Shown here: piece by piece, positions 51,898 to 61,092 of the stretch
How the letters are laid out: the number at the start of each line of letters is the position of its first letter
Numbering within the stretch: the stretch's first letter is position 1
Assembly: GCF_006440675.2 (NCBI RefSeq)
Contig: NZ_CP083951.1
Location: forward strand, 62,001 to 126,000
Length of the DNA: 64,000 nt
Direction: 5' to 3'
Source of the DNA: Mesorhizobium sp. B2-8-5
GTDB taxonomy: Bacteria; Pseudomonadota; Alphaproteobacteria; Rhizobiales; Rhizobiaceae
Position numbers and translations under genes: made by a program
The notes under the pieces: generated by a model
Databases searched by the model: none
Told to the model about the DNA's origin: nothing
The model's input: the letters and a program-made list of their open reading frames with translations, nothing else

Positions 51898-53187
51898 GTG
51901 AACAAGCATCAGACAGACAATGCGAACGCCGCCGCGTTCCCCGTCGAAAAGATTCGGGCGATGTTCCCGGCGCTGCAGCGTGCCGGCGACTTCATCTTCA
52001 TGGACAACGCCGCCGGCGCGCAGATCCCGCAAAGCGTGCTCGACGCGGTGACCAACCATCTGGTGTCGCACAATGTGCAGCGCGGCGGCCGCTATGGCCG
52101 CAGCGTCACCGTCGACCAGTCGGTGGCCGAGGCGCGGACAAGCGTCGCGCTGCTGATCAATGCCTACAGCCCGTCCGAAATCTGCTTCGGCATGAACGCC
52201 ACATCGTTCATCCGCCTGGTCAGCCTCGGCATCGGCCAGATGCTTTCCAATGACGCGGTTGGGGGACGCGAGGAGATCGTCATCACCGACATGGACCATG
52301 ACGCCAACATCGCCACCTGGCTGGCACTGGAATCCGTCGGCGCCAAGTTCAAATGGTGGCGCATGCGCGAGGACGGCAATCTGCATGTCGACGATCTCAA
52401 GCCGCTGGTGTCGGAGCGCACGCGCCTCGTCGCCTGCACGGTGACGGCGCATTCGATCGGCTCGATCGTCGATGTCGCCTCGGTGGCCAGGATCGCGCAT
52501 GCGGCAGGCGCCGAAGTGTTCCTCGACTGCGTGCATTACGGGCCGCACGGACTGATGGACGTGCAGGCCTGGGACTGCGACTATCTCGTCTGCTCCGGCT
52601 ACAAGAATTTCTCGCCGCATATGGGCTTCCTGTGGGGCCGCTTCGAAACGCTGAAGCGGCTACCGACGTTCCGCGAGGATTTCATCCCCGACGAGCCGCC
52701 CTACAAGGTCGAGGCCGGCACCTTCATCTACGAGAACGTGTCCGGCATGGACGCGGCGGTGCAGTATCTGGAGCTGATCGGCCGCAATCTTGCGCCGTCC
52801 AACAACCGCTCGCGGCGCGACAACATCATCGCCGGCATGGGCGCCATCCGCGACTATGAGCTATTGCTGGCGCGCGAGATGCTGAAGGCGTTGAAGGATT
52901 GCAATGCCACGATTTACGGCGTCGGCGACGAGGCGCGCATCAACGAGCGCGTGCCGACCTTCTGCTTCAACATCGGCACGCTGTCGCCGCAGCGGATCGT
53001 CGAGGAGATGGCGGCTATGCAGATCGGCATCCGCGACGGCCACATGTACGCGCCGCGGCTGATGAAGCGGCTCAATTTGTCGATGGACAGCGGCGCCATC
53101 CGCGCCTCGCTGGTGCACTACAACACGGTGGAGGAAGTGCACAAATTCGGCGAGGCACTGCGGGCGATTATTGCGAAGTTGGCGTAG
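51898..53187 (+). CDS. Cysteine-desulfurase-like PLP enzyme (VC1184-type)
   Basis: This 429-residue aminotransferase class V protein belongs to the cysteine-desulfurase-like VC1184 subfamily. It starts with GTG behind CAGGAG. Motifs are [57 protein letters not shown] and [17 protein letters not shown], which holds the PLP Lys. No Cys-bearing active-site loop of SufS is evident, so it may act as a lyase or epimerase-like enzyme. Kynureninase shares the fold and, given the anthranilate context, deserves a test; the sequence does not show its signature motifs. Confidence 0.85.
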   Translation: MNKHQTDNANAAAFPVEKIRAMFPALQRAGDFIFMDNAAGAQIPQSVLDAVTNHLVSHNVQRGGRYGRSVTVDQSVAEARTSVALLINAYSPSEICFGMNATSFIRLVSLGIGQMLSNDAVGGREEIVITDMDHDANIATWLALESVGAKFKWWRMREDGNLHVDDLKPLVSERTRLVACTVTAHSIGSIVDVASVARIAHAAGAEVFLDCVHYGPHGLMDVQAWDCDYLVCSGYKNFSPHMGFLWGRFETLKRLPTFREDFIPDEPPYKVEAGTFIYENVSGMDAAVQYLELIGRNLAPSNNRSRRDNIIAGMGAIRDYELLLAREMLKALKDCNATIYGVGDEARINERVPTFCFNIGTLSPQRIVEEMAAMQIGIRDGHMYAPRLMKRLNLSMDSGAIRASLVHYNTVEEVHKFGEALRAIIAKLA

Positions 53188-53210
53188 GCGGAGCGCAATT
53201 AGCTCGGCGT

Positions 53211-53387
53211 CGTCATCCACGGGCGAAGCAAGGAGCGAAGCGACGCGGCGCAGACCCGAGGATCCATTCCGTGACACGCGAGCGCCGCAACGGTGCAGAA
53301 TTCTGCTCCGCCGCGCTCGCCATCTAGGTAACGGCATGGATTCCAGGGTCTGCGCGCTGCTTCGCAGCGCTCCGCCCTAGAATGACG
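53211..53387. repeat. Palindromic intergenic element, family A, copy 3
   Basis: It starts CGTCATCCACGGGCG and has GACCCGAGGATCCATTCC, CAGAATTCTGCTCCG and ATGGATTCCAGGGTCTGCG. It ends CGCCCTAGAATGACG, so its right arm has diverged most among the three copies. It lies between converging genes: the PLP enzyme and the ABC ATPase. Confidence 0.85.
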
Positions 53388-53398
53388 ACCTGCGGGGC

Positions 53399-54226
53399 TT
53401 ACGCCGCTTTCTTCTTCGCCAACCTCGCCTTGATGCTCGCGATGTCGGCGCGCGGCGTCGCGGCGAACAGCGTCTTGGTGTAGGCGTGCTTGGGGTCGGA
53501 AAAGACCTCATCGCGCGGACCATATTCGACCGCTTCGCCGAAATACATCACCATCACGTCGTCGGCGATGTAGCGCACCACCGAGAGGTCGTGGCTGATG
53601 AAGACATAGGTGAGCTGGAACTCGTCCTGCAGATCGGCGAGCAGGTTGAGCACCTGCGCCTGCACCGAAAGGTCGAGCGCCGAGACCGGCTCGTCCAGCA
53701 CCAGCAAGCTCGGATTCAGCATCAGCGCGCGGGCAATGGCGATGCGCTGGCGCTGGCCGCCAGAGAACATGTGCGGGTAGCGGTTGTAATGCTCCGGTCC
53801 GAGGCCGACCTTCTTCAGCATCTTCATCGCCAGGTCGCGGCGCTCTTCGACCGGCTTGTCGGTGTTGATCAAGAGCGGCTCGCCGAGCACGTCGCCGATC
53901 TTCTGGCGCGGGTTGAGCGAACCATAAGGATTCTGGAAGACGATCTGCACCTTGCGGCGCATTTCCTTCGACAAGCCATCCCTGGCGATGTCGACCTTGT
54001 TGCCGTCGATGAAGAGTTCTCCGGAGGTGGCCGGATCGATCAGCGTGATGATGCGGGCAAGCGTGGACTTGCCGCAGCCGCTCTCGCCGACGATGGCCAG
54101 CGTCTTGCCCTTCTCGACGCTAAAGGACACGCCCTTCACCGCGTGCACGGTGCGCGCGCCGCGGAACAGGCCGCCGCCGACATGGTAGTCGCGCTTGATG
54201 TCCTTGCCTTCGACGACCTTGGTCAT
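53399..54226 (-). CDS. Peptide-type ABC ATPase (DppF-like)
   Basis: This 275-residue ATPase starts MTKVVEGKDIKRDYHVGGGL, a DppF pattern with a TVHAVKGVSF segment. Walker A is GESGCGKST, the Q-loop is IVFQNPYGSLNPRQKI, the signature is FSGGQRQRI, and Walker B is LLVLDEPVSALDL. The frame opens further upstream, but that part shadows the neighbouring gene. It is last in a five-gene minus-strand importer operon (binding protein, two permeases, two ATPases). Confidence 0.94.
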   Translation of the reverse strand: MTKVVEGKDIKRDYHVGGGLFRGARTVHAVKGVSFSVEKGKTLAIVGESGCGKSTLARIITLIDPATSGELFIDGNKVDIARDGLSKEMRRKVQIVFQNPYGSLNPRQKIGDVLGEPLLINTDKPVEERRDLAMKMLKKVGLGPEHYNRYPHMFSGGQRQRIAIARALMLNPSLLVLDEPVSALDLSVQAQVLNLLADLQDEFQLTYVFISHDLSVVRYIADDVMVMYFGEAVEYGPRDEVFSDPKHAYTKTLFAATPRADIASIKARLAKKKAA

Positions 54227-54239
54227 GCGCCGGCTCCGG

Positions 54240-55091
54240 TCATGTACTAGCTCCCTGGGGCGCCGGCTCGAACAGCATGTCGGAGACGGTCGGCAGCCGG
54301 TCGCCGACGGCGTTCTCCGGCAGCGCCGAGAGCAGCGCGCGCGTGTAGTTGCTCTTAGGCGATTCAAAGAGCGACAGCACGTCGGCCTCTTCCATCTTGC
54401 GGCCCTTGTACTGGACGATGACGCGGTCGGCGGTCTCGGCCACCACGCCCATATTGTGGGTGATCATGATCAGGCCCATGCCGTATTTGGCCTGCAGCGA
54501 GACCAGCAGGTCGAGGATCTGCTTCTGGATGGTGACGTCGAGCGCGGTGGTCGGCTCGTCGGCGATCAAAAGCTTTGGGTTGCAGGCGATCGCCATGGCG
54601 ATCATGACGCGCTGGCACTGGCCGCCCGACATCTGGTGCGGGAAGGAATTGAGCCGCTCCTCCGGTTCCGGAATGCCGACCTGCTTGAAAAGCTCGATGG
54701 CGCGCGCCCGGCGCTGGGCCTTGTCCATGCCCATGTGGAAGCGCAGCACTTCCTCGATCTGGAAGCCGACGGTGAAGCAGGGATTGAGGCTGGCGATCGG
54801 CTCCTGGAAGATCATGGCAATATCCTTGCCGATGATCTTGCGGCGATCGGTCGGGCTCATCTTCAACATATCGCGGCCGTTGAAGGTCATACGGTCGGCG
54901 GTGACGGTGGCGGTCCAAGGCAACAGGCCCATCACGGCCAGCATCGACACCGACTTGCCGGAGCCGGATTCGCCGACGATGGCGAGCACCTCGCGTTCGT
55001 CGACATGGAGCGAGACGCCGTCGACGGCGCGGAACGGACCGGATGCGGTCTGGAATTCGACGACGAGATTCTGGATGTCGAGCAGCGCCAT
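54240..55091 (-). CDS. Peptide-type ABC ATPase (DppD-like)
   Basis: This 283-residue ATPase has Walker A GESGSGKSV, Q-loop MIFQEPIASLNPCFTV, signature MSGGQCQRV (a Cys in place of Arg), Walker [14 protein letters not shown] and switch His in ITHNMGVVAE. The Asn in THNMG replaces the usual Asp. The start overlaps the permease stop as ATGA. It pairs with the DppF-like ATPase downstream, and the stop is 13 bp before that gene. Confidence 0.94.
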   Translation of the reverse strand: MALLDIQNLVVEFQTASGPFRAVDGVSLHVDEREVLAIVGESGSGKSVSMLAVMGLLPWTATVTADRMTFNGRDMLKMSPTDRRKIIGKDIAMIFQEPIASLNPCFTVGFQIEEVLRFHMGMDKAQRRARAIELFKQVGIPEPEERLNSFPHQMSGGQCQRVMIAMAIACNPKLLIADEPTTALDVTIQKQILDLLVSLQAKYGMGLIMITHNMGVVAETADRVIVQYKGRKMEEADVLSLFESPKSNYTRALLSALPENAVGDRLPTVSDMLFEPAPQGAST

Positions 55092-55999
55092 CACGACCTC
55101 CTGAGCTTGGGATCGAGCGCATCGCGCAGCCCGTCTCCGACGAGATTGATGGCAAGCACGGTGATGAGGATGGCGAGACCCGGGAAGGTCACCACCCACC
55201 AGGCGCGCAGGATGAATTCACGCGCCGAGGCAAGCATGGTTCCCCATTCCGGCGTCGGCGGCTGGGCGCCAAGGCCGAGGAAGCCGAGCGCTGCGGCTTC
55301 CAGGATGGCGTTGGAGAAGGACAGCGTGCCCTGGACGATCAGCGGCGCCAGGCAGTTGGGCAGGATGGTGGCAAGCATCAGCCTGATATGGCCAGCGCCG
55401 GCGACCTTCGCCGCCACGACATATTCGCGACTCTTCTCGGCCATCACGGCGGCGCGCACCAGACGGGCGAAATGCGGCTGCAGGACGAGCGCGATCGCCA
55501 GCATGGCGTTGAACAGGCCGGGGCCGAGGATGGTGACCAGCACCAGCGCCAAGAGCAGCGACGGGAAGGCCAGGATCAGGTCCATGACGCGCATGATCGC
55601 GACGTCGACCCAGCCGCGGAAATAGCCCGCCAGCAGGCCGAGCGTGATGCCGCCGGTGAGCGCCAGCGTGACCACCACCGCGCCGATCAGCAGCGAGAAG
55701 CGCGCGCCGTAGAGCAGGCGCGAGAGGATGTCGCGGCCGACCGGGTCGGTACCGAGCAGATATTGCGTCGAGCCGCCATCCTGCCAGGCCGGAGGCCGCA
55801 GGAACGCGGTCTTGTCCTGCACGTCGGGCGCATAGGGCGCGAGCAGCGGCGCGAAGAGGGCAGCCAGAACCAACAGGATGAAGACGAACAGGCCGATGAC
55901 GGCGCCGCGGTTGACCGAGAAATAGTGCCAGAAGGTCTTGAGGCCGGTGAGGCGATCCGGGCTGCCGGCGGCCATCGGGGCGATTTCGGTCTGGCTCAT
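55091..55999 (-). CDS. Peptide-type ABC permease (DppC-like)
   Basis: This 302-residue permease has a cytoplasmic N-terminus ending in FWHYFSVNRGAVIGLFVFIL, then LGTDPVGRDILSRLLYGARF and the EAA loop AVMAEKSREYVVAAKVAGAG. It ends LVGDGLRDALDPKLRRS, a DppC hallmark. The stop overlaps the start of the DppD-like gene. It follows the DppB-like permease with no gap. Confidence 0.95.
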   Translation of the reverse strand: MSQTEIAPMAAGSPDRLTGLKTFWHYFSVNRGAVIGLFVFILLVLAALFAPLLAPYAPDVQDKTAFLRPPAWQDGGSTQYLLGTDPVGRDILSRLLYGARFSLLIGAVVVTLALTGGITLGLLAGYFRGWVDVAIMRVMDLILAFPSLLLALVLVTILGPGLFNAMLAIALVLQPHFARLVRAAVMAEKSREYVVAAKVAGAGHIRLMLATILPNCLAPLIVQGTLSFSNAILEAAALGFLGLGAQPPTPEWGTMLASAREFILRAWWVVTFPGLAILITVLAINLVGDGLRDALDPKLRRS

Positions 56000-57007
56000 T
56001 TATGCCGCCCTGATGCGTGGGTTTATGACGGCGTAGAGCACATCGACGATGAGGTTCACCGCCATGACGATGAGGGCGATCAACAGCAGACCCGATTGCA
56101 CGACGACATAGTCGCGCTTGAAGATGGAATCGACCATCCACTTGCCGATGCCCGGCCAGGCGAAGATGGTTTCGGTGAGGATGGCGCCGGCGAGCAGCGT
56201 GCCGACCTGCAGGCCGATGGTGGTGACGACCGGGATGAGCGCGTTGCGCAGCGCATGCACGCCGATGACGCGGCCCGCCGAAAGGCCCTTGGCGCGCGCG
56301 GTGCGGACATAGTCTTCGCCCAGCACTTCCAGCATGGCCGAGCGCGTCTGGCGCGCGATCACCGCCAGCGGAATGGTGCCGAGCACGATCGCCGGCAGGA
56401 CGAGATGGCTGAGCGCCGAGCGGAAGGCGTCCCATTTGCCGTAGAGCAAGGTGTCGATCGTCATGAAGCCGGTGATCGGCTTGAAGAAGAACTGCAGGCC
56501 GATGCGGCCCGAGACCGGCGTCCAGCCGAGATAGCCGGAAAAGAAGATGATGAGCAGTAGGCCCCACCAGAAGATCGGCATGGAATAGCCGACAAGCGCC
56601 GTGCCCATCAGCGACTGGTCGAACCAGGAGCCGCGTTTGACGGCGGCAAAGATGCCGGCCGGGATGCCGAGGACCATGGCGAAGATCATGGCGAAGAAGG
56701 ACAGCTCCAGCGTCGCCGGGAAGAGTGTCTTGAACTCCTCGAGCACCGGGCGCTTGGAGGAAATGGAGACGCCGAAATCGCCGGTGGCGACCTCACCGAC
56801 ATAGCGAGCGTATTGCTCCCAAATCGGCAGATTGTAGCCGAACTGTTGCTTCAGCTCTTCATAGCGGGCGGGCGCGACGCCATGCTCGCCGGCCATGGCA
56901 AGAATCGGGTCGCCGGGCAGCAGTCGCACGAACGCGAAGGCGCAGATGGTGATGCCGACAAGGGTCGGGATCAGGAGGGCGATTTTGTTGAGAAGATATC
57001 GGAGCAT
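56000..57007 (-). CDS. Peptide-type ABC permease (DppB-like)
   Basis: This 335-residue permease starts MLRYLLNKIALLIPTLVGIT and has the family pattern VRLLPGDPILAMAGEHG, FWWGLLLIIFFSGYLGWTPV, and EAA loop [20 protein letters not shown]. It ends LIVDVLYAVINPRIRAA. It lies 50 bp downstream of the binding-protein gene. No unusual residues were seen. Confidence 0.95.
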   Translation of the reverse strand: MLRYLLNKIALLIPTLVGITICAFAFVRLLPGDPILAMAGEHGVAPARYEELKQQFGYNLPIWEQYARYVGEVATGDFGVSISSKRPVLEEFKTLFPATLELSFFAMIFAMVLGIPAGIFAAVKRGSWFDQSLMGTALVGYSMPIFWWGLLLIIFFSGYLGWTPVSGRIGLQFFFKPITGFMTIDTLLYGKWDAFRSALSHLVLPAIVLGTIPLAVIARQTRSAMLEVLGEDYVRTARAKGLSAGRVIGVHALRNALIPVVTTIGLQVGTLLAGAILTETIFAWPGIGKWMVDSIFKRDYVVVQSGLLLIALIVMAVNLIVDVLYAVINPRIRAA

Positions 57008-57057
57008 CTTGAATGGAATGGGGCGGCGCTAAAGTTTACGCCGCCCCGTTCGCAATC

Positions 57058-58656
57058 TTATTCGGCTTTGTCAACGCCGTCGAAGCGGTGAATGCCGAGC
57101 GGGTCCATCTTGTAGCCGGTGACGTTGTTGCGAACGACCGAATAGACCTGGCTGTGGGCCAGCAGGAAGGCGGGCGCTTCCTTGGCGAAGATCACCTGCG
57201 CCTGCTCATAGAGCTTGGTGCGCTCGGCCTGGTCGCTGGTCTTCTTGGCCTTCTGGATCAGGTCCTCGAAGTCCTTGTCGCACCAGCTGGAGTAGTTCGA
57301 CACGCCGATGGCGGAGCAGGCGAAGAGAGTGGCGAAGAAGTTGTCCGGATCGCCATTGTCGCCGGTCCAGCCGATCTGGAAGGCGCCGGGACGGTCCTTC
57401 TTCTTGCCTTCCTCGCGATACTTCGTCCACTCATAGTTGACGATGTTCGCCTTGACGCCGACCTTGGCCCAATCAGCCTGGATCAGCTCGGCCGCGCGCT
57501 GGAAGTTCGGGTTGTAGGGACGAACGCGGTCGGCAGCCCAGAGCTGGATTTCCTTCAGCCCGGCAGCCTCAAGCACCTTCTTGGCCTCATCCGGATTGTA
57601 GGCGTCGGTCTTCACGTCCTTGTCCCACGACCACATGGTCGGCGGGATGAGGTTCTCGGCCGGGGTGGCGCCGGCGTCCTGGAACAGCGACTTGATCAGG
57701 GCTTCCCGGTCGATCGCCTGGTTGAGTGCATGACGCACTTCCGGTTTGTCGAGCGGCGGGATCGTGGTGTTGTAGCTCATATAGCCGATGTTCAGGCCGG
57801 CCTGATCCATCAGGGTCACGTCCTTGTTGGCCTTGATGGTGGCGATGTCGGCCGGGTTCGGATAGGGCGCGATGTCGCATTCGCCAGCCAGCACCTTCTG
57901 GATGCGGGCGGTCGCGTCAGGCGTGATGGCGAAGACGAGATCGTCGATCTTTTCCTTGCCCTTGAAGTAGTCGGGATTGGCCGCATAGCGGATGACCGAA
58001 TCCAGCTGGTAGTCGACGAACTGGAACGGACCGGTGCCGATCGGCTTGGTCGAGAAGTCGGCCATCTTGCCGTCCTTCTGCAACTGGTCGGCATATTCCT
58101 TCGACACGATCGAGGCGAAGTCCATGCCGAGATTGGCCAGCATCGGCGCGTTTGGCTCGGTCAGCGTCAGCTTGACGGTGAGGTCGTCGACCTTCTCCCA
58201 CTTGGCGACGTATTTCGGCATGTCCATGCCGGTGTAATAGTCCCAGGTGAGGTTCGGCAGATACTTGTCGCCGTTCCACGGATTCTCCTTGTTGAACTGG
58301 CGATCGAAGGAGAAGACGACGTCGTCGGCGTTGAGGTCGCGCGTCGGCTTGAAATAGTCGGTGGTCTGGAACTTCACACCCGGATGCAGATGGAAAGTAT
58401 AGACCAGGCCATCGTCGGAAATTTCCCACTTGTCGGCCAGACCAGGCTCGATCTCGGTGCCACCGTGCTTGAATTCGACCAGTCGCGAATAGACGGTGCG
58501 CGAAGACGCGTCGAAGTCGTTACCGCCGGTCGTCGTACCCGGATCGAAATTGGCCGGCGACGCTTCCGAGCAATAAACGAGCGTCTTAGCACTGGCCATG
58601 CCGCTGAGGACGCTTGCAGCCAGCAACGCGGCTGCAAAAGTCATTGTCTTTTTCAT
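57058..58656 (-). CDS. Dipeptide-type ABC solute-binding protein (DppA-like)
   Basis: This 532-residue family 5 binding protein has the Sec signal MKKTMTFAAALLAASVLSGM, cut near ASAKT. Landmarks are LVYCSEASPANFDPGTTTG, SRLVEFKHGGTEIEPGLADK, YFKPTRDLNADDVVFSFDRQ, IGTGPFQF and QIGWTGDNGDPDNFFATLF. The last of these is typical of DppA dipeptide/heme binders. It is the first gene of the minus-strand importer. Its leader (58657 onward) is AT-rich and probably holds the promoter. Confidence 0.95.
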   Translation of the reverse strand: MKKTMTFAAALLAASVLSGMASAKTLVYCSEASPANFDPGTTTGGNDFDASSRTVYSRLVEFKHGGTEIEPGLADKWEISDDGLVYTFHLHPGVKFQTTDYFKPTRDLNADDVVFSFDRQFNKENPWNGDKYLPNLTWDYYTGMDMPKYVAKWEKVDDLTVKLTLTEPNAPMLANLGMDFASIVSKEYADQLQKDGKMADFSTKPIGTGPFQFVDYQLDSVIRYAANPDYFKGKEKIDDLVFAITPDATARIQKVLAGECDIAPYPNPADIATIKANKDVTLMDQAGLNIGYMSYNTTIPPLDKPEVRHALNQAIDREALIKSLFQDAGATPAENLIPPTMWSWDKDVKTDAYNPDEAKKVLEAAGLKEIQLWAADRVRPYNPNFQRAAELIQADWAKVGVKANIVNYEWTKYREEGKKKDRPGAFQIGWTGDNGDPDNFFATLFACSAIGVSNYSSWCDKDFEDLIQKAKKTSDQAERTKLYEQAQVIFAKEAPAFLLAHSQVYSVVRNNVTGYKMDPLGIHRFDGVDKAE

Positions 58657-59115
58657 TGAGCACTCCCTGATGTTCTCTCAAGCCCCTCTATCAGGCTCGC
58701 GAAGGGCGCATATAAGCACCGTTTCTTCGCCTTTGGAACACCTCGTTTGCGTACCCCATGGGAAGCGGGAAAAGAATCTAGCTTTTGCTCCAAATGCAGA
58801 AAAAGTTAGCAGTTTTTTCTGCTCACGACATTATTAACGATGGCGATTTTTTATTGATCGGCCGCCTTTCGAAATGGCGACGTCAGGCATGACTGCCCGG
58901 AATCGCCCTCCGTCCAAGCACGATGCGGAAGGCGATCGAAGCACAGCATTTCGACTGCAAATCTTTCCCCGCATTGCCGCCGGGGCAAGGCTTGCACGGT
59001 CGCCGATAGAGGCAATACATAGACGATGGGCGGGATTTCCGGAAAATCCGCAACCGGCGAGGAGGACGCTTCGTTGGAGGCGGGCGCCCGGATAGAAGGC
59101 GACAGGGAGAGACAG
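58657..59115. other. Divergent intergenic region between dppA-like and fadD-like genes
   Basis: I see no gene in this region. The part from 58770 to 58855 is AT-rich (AAAAAGTTAGCAGTTTTTTC near 58798-58817; CGATTTTTTATTGATCGG near 58843-58860) and likely contains promoters. In-frame codons from 59026 could lengthen the acyl-CoA ligase, but no ribosome site precedes that ATG. Confidence 0.5.
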
Positions 59116-61092
59116 GTGGCAAGAGCAGCCAAGACGACAGCCGCGGCGAAAGCAAGGGCCAAGGCCGCCGCCGGAAGCGATGCGCCCAAGGCTATGAAGG
59201 CCGCAGCCACGCCGAAGGCAAAGGCGGCAGCAAAGCCTGCGCCCGCCAAGTCCGCCGCGAAACCAGCCACCGCCAAACCGGCAGCGGCAAAGTCCAAGGC
59301 CGCAGCCGCGAAAGTGGACAAGCCGGCAACCGCAAAAGCGGAGGCCGCCAAGCCGACCACCGCCAGACCGGCCTCGAAAGGCCTGCCGAAAGCGATCACC
59401 GAGCTCACCGTCGGCCTGCCGGAAAAGCCATGGCTGAAAAGCTATCCGAAGAACATGCCGGCCGAGATCGGCGCCCTGCCCTACAAGTCCATCGGCGACT
59501 TCCTAGTCGGCGCCTGCAAGCAATTCGGTGGGCAGCCGGCCTTCGTGTGCATGGGCAAGTCGATGACCTATGCCGAGCTCGAGCGGCTGTCGGCCGCGTT
59601 CGGCGCCTACCTGCAGGCGAGAGGCCTGGAGAAGGGCGCGCGCGTGGCGCTGATGATGCCGAACGTGCTGCAATATCCGGTGGCGATGATGGCCATCCTG
59701 CGCGCCGGCTACACGGTGGTGAACGTCAATCCGCTCTACACGCCGCGCGAGCTGGAGCATCAGTTGAAGGATCCCGGCGCGCAGGCGATCGTCATCCTCG
59801 AAAACTTCGCCGGCACGCTGCAGGCGGTGATCGCCAGGACGCCGGTCAAGCATGTCATCGTCGCGGCGATGGGCGACATGCTGGGCGGCCTCAAGGGCAC
59901 CATCGTCAACCTCGTCGTGCGGCGGGTGAAGAAGATGGTTCCGGCATGGTCGCTGCCCGGCCATGTCAAATTCAACGCCGTGCTCAAGACCGGCGCGACC
60001 ATCGCCTTCAAGCCGCCCATGGTCTCAGGCGACGACATCGCCTTCCTGCAATATACGGGCGGCACCACCGGCGTCTCGAAGGGCGCCGTGCTGCTGCATC
60101 GCAACGTGCTTTCGAACGTCGCGCAGAATTCGCTTTGGGTGGATGACGCCTATACGGTGAAGCCCAAGCCGGCGCATCTCAACTTCATCTGCGCGCTGCC
60201 GCTCTATCACATCTTCGCGCTGACGGTGAACGCGCTGATGGGCATGCAGCAGGGCGCGCAGAACGTACTGATCCCCAACCCGCGTGACATTCCGGGCTTC
60301 GTCAAGGAACTGGCGAAATACCCGATGCATATCTTTCCCGGCCTCAACACGCTGTTCAACGCGCTGCTGAACAATGAGGAGTTCCGCAAGCTCGACTTCA
60401 AGCCGCTGATCCTGACGCTGGGCGGCGGCATGGCGGTGCAGAAGGGCGTCGCCGAACGCTGGAAGGCGCTGACCGGCTGCCCGGTGAGCGAAGGCTACGG
60501 TCTGTCCGAAACCTCGCCGGTGGCGACCGCCAACAAGTTCAGCTCCAGCGACTTCACCGGCACGATCGGCCTGCCGTTGCCTTCGACGGAAATCGCCATC
60601 CGCGACGACGATGGCAACAACGTGCCGCTCGGCGAAGTGGGCGAGATCTGCATCCGCGGCCCGCAGGTGATGGCCAGCTACTGGAACCGGCCCGACGAGA
60701 CCGCCAAGGTGATGACCAAGGACGGCTTCTTCAAATCCGGCGACATGGGCTTCATGGACGAACGCGGCTACACCAAGATCGTCGACCGCAAGAAGGACAT
60801 GATCCTGGTCTCCGGCTTCAACGTCTATCCCAACGAATTGGAAGAGGTGGTGGCGCATCACCCGGGCGTGCTCGAAGTGGCGGCGATCGGCGTGCCGGAC
60901 GAGCATTCCGGCGAAGTGCCTAAATTGTTCGTGGTGAAGAAGGACCCGGCGCTCACCGTCGAGGCGCTGATGGCCTATTGCCGCGAGAACCTGACCGGCT
61001 ACAAGCGGCCGAAATTCATCGAGTTCCGCACCGAGCTGCCGAAGACGCCGGTCGGCAAGATCCTGCGGCGGGCGCTGCGGGACCAGGCTTGA
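59116..61092 (+). CDS. fadD: Long-chain fatty-acid CoA ligase with histone-H1-like N-terminal tail
   Basis: This ANL-superfamily ligase (658 residues from the GTG at 59116) activates fatty acids with ATP and CoA. The catalytic part begins near TVGLPEKPWLKSYPKNMPAE. The P-loop is YTGGTTGVSKGAVL, followed by YGLSETSPV, SGDMGFMDERGY, DRKKDMILVSGFNVYPNE and KTPVGKILRR with the catalytic Lys. Before it lie ~95 residues made almost only of Ala, Lys, Pro and Thr (AKPAAAKSKAAAAK type). The GTG follows GGGAG; an ATG at 59026 is in frame but lacks a ribosome site. The methyltransferase gene overlaps the end. Confidence 0.92.
   Translation: MARAAKTTAAAKARAKAAAGSDAPKAMKAAATPKAKAAAKPAPAKSAAKPATAKPAAAKSKAAAAKVDKPATAKAEAAKPTTARPASKGLPKAITELTVGLPEKPWLKSYPKNMPAEIGALPYKSIGDFLVGACKQFGGQPAFVCMGKSMTYAELERLSAAFGAYLQARGLEKGARVALMMPNVLQYPVAMMAILRAGYTVVNVNPLYTPRELEHQLKDPGAQAIVILENFAGTLQAVIARTPVKHVIVAAMGDMLGGLKGTIVNLVVRRVKKMVPAWSLPGHVKFNAVLKTGATIAFKPPMVSGDDIAFLQYTGGTTGVSKGAVLLHRNVLSNVAQNSLWVDDAYTVKPKPAHLNFICALPLYHIFALTVNALMGMQQGAQNVLIPNPRDIPGFVKELAKYPMHIFPGLNTLFNALLNNEEFRKLDFKPLILTLGGGMAVQKGVAERWKALTGCPVSEGYGLSETSPVATANKFSSSDFTGTIGLPLPSTEIAIRDDDGNNVPLGEVGEICIRGPQVMASYWNRPDETAKVMTKDGFFKSGDMGFMDERGYTKIVDRKKDMILVSGFNVYPNELEEVVAHHPGVLEVAAIGVPDEHSGEVPKLFVVKKDPALTVEALMAYCRENLTGYKRPKFIEFRTELPKTPVGKILRRALRDQA

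Noticed and set aside
25717..53187. Symbiosis or integrative island assignment for the aromatic cluster
   Set aside because: No integrase, insertion sequence, nod/nif or transfer gene is visible inside, and base composition looks like that of the neighbours.
55043..56560. 505-codon plus-strand ORF rich in Asp/Gln/Arg
   Set aside because: It is antisense to two clear permease genes. The composition is that of a reverse-complemented hydrophobic protein.
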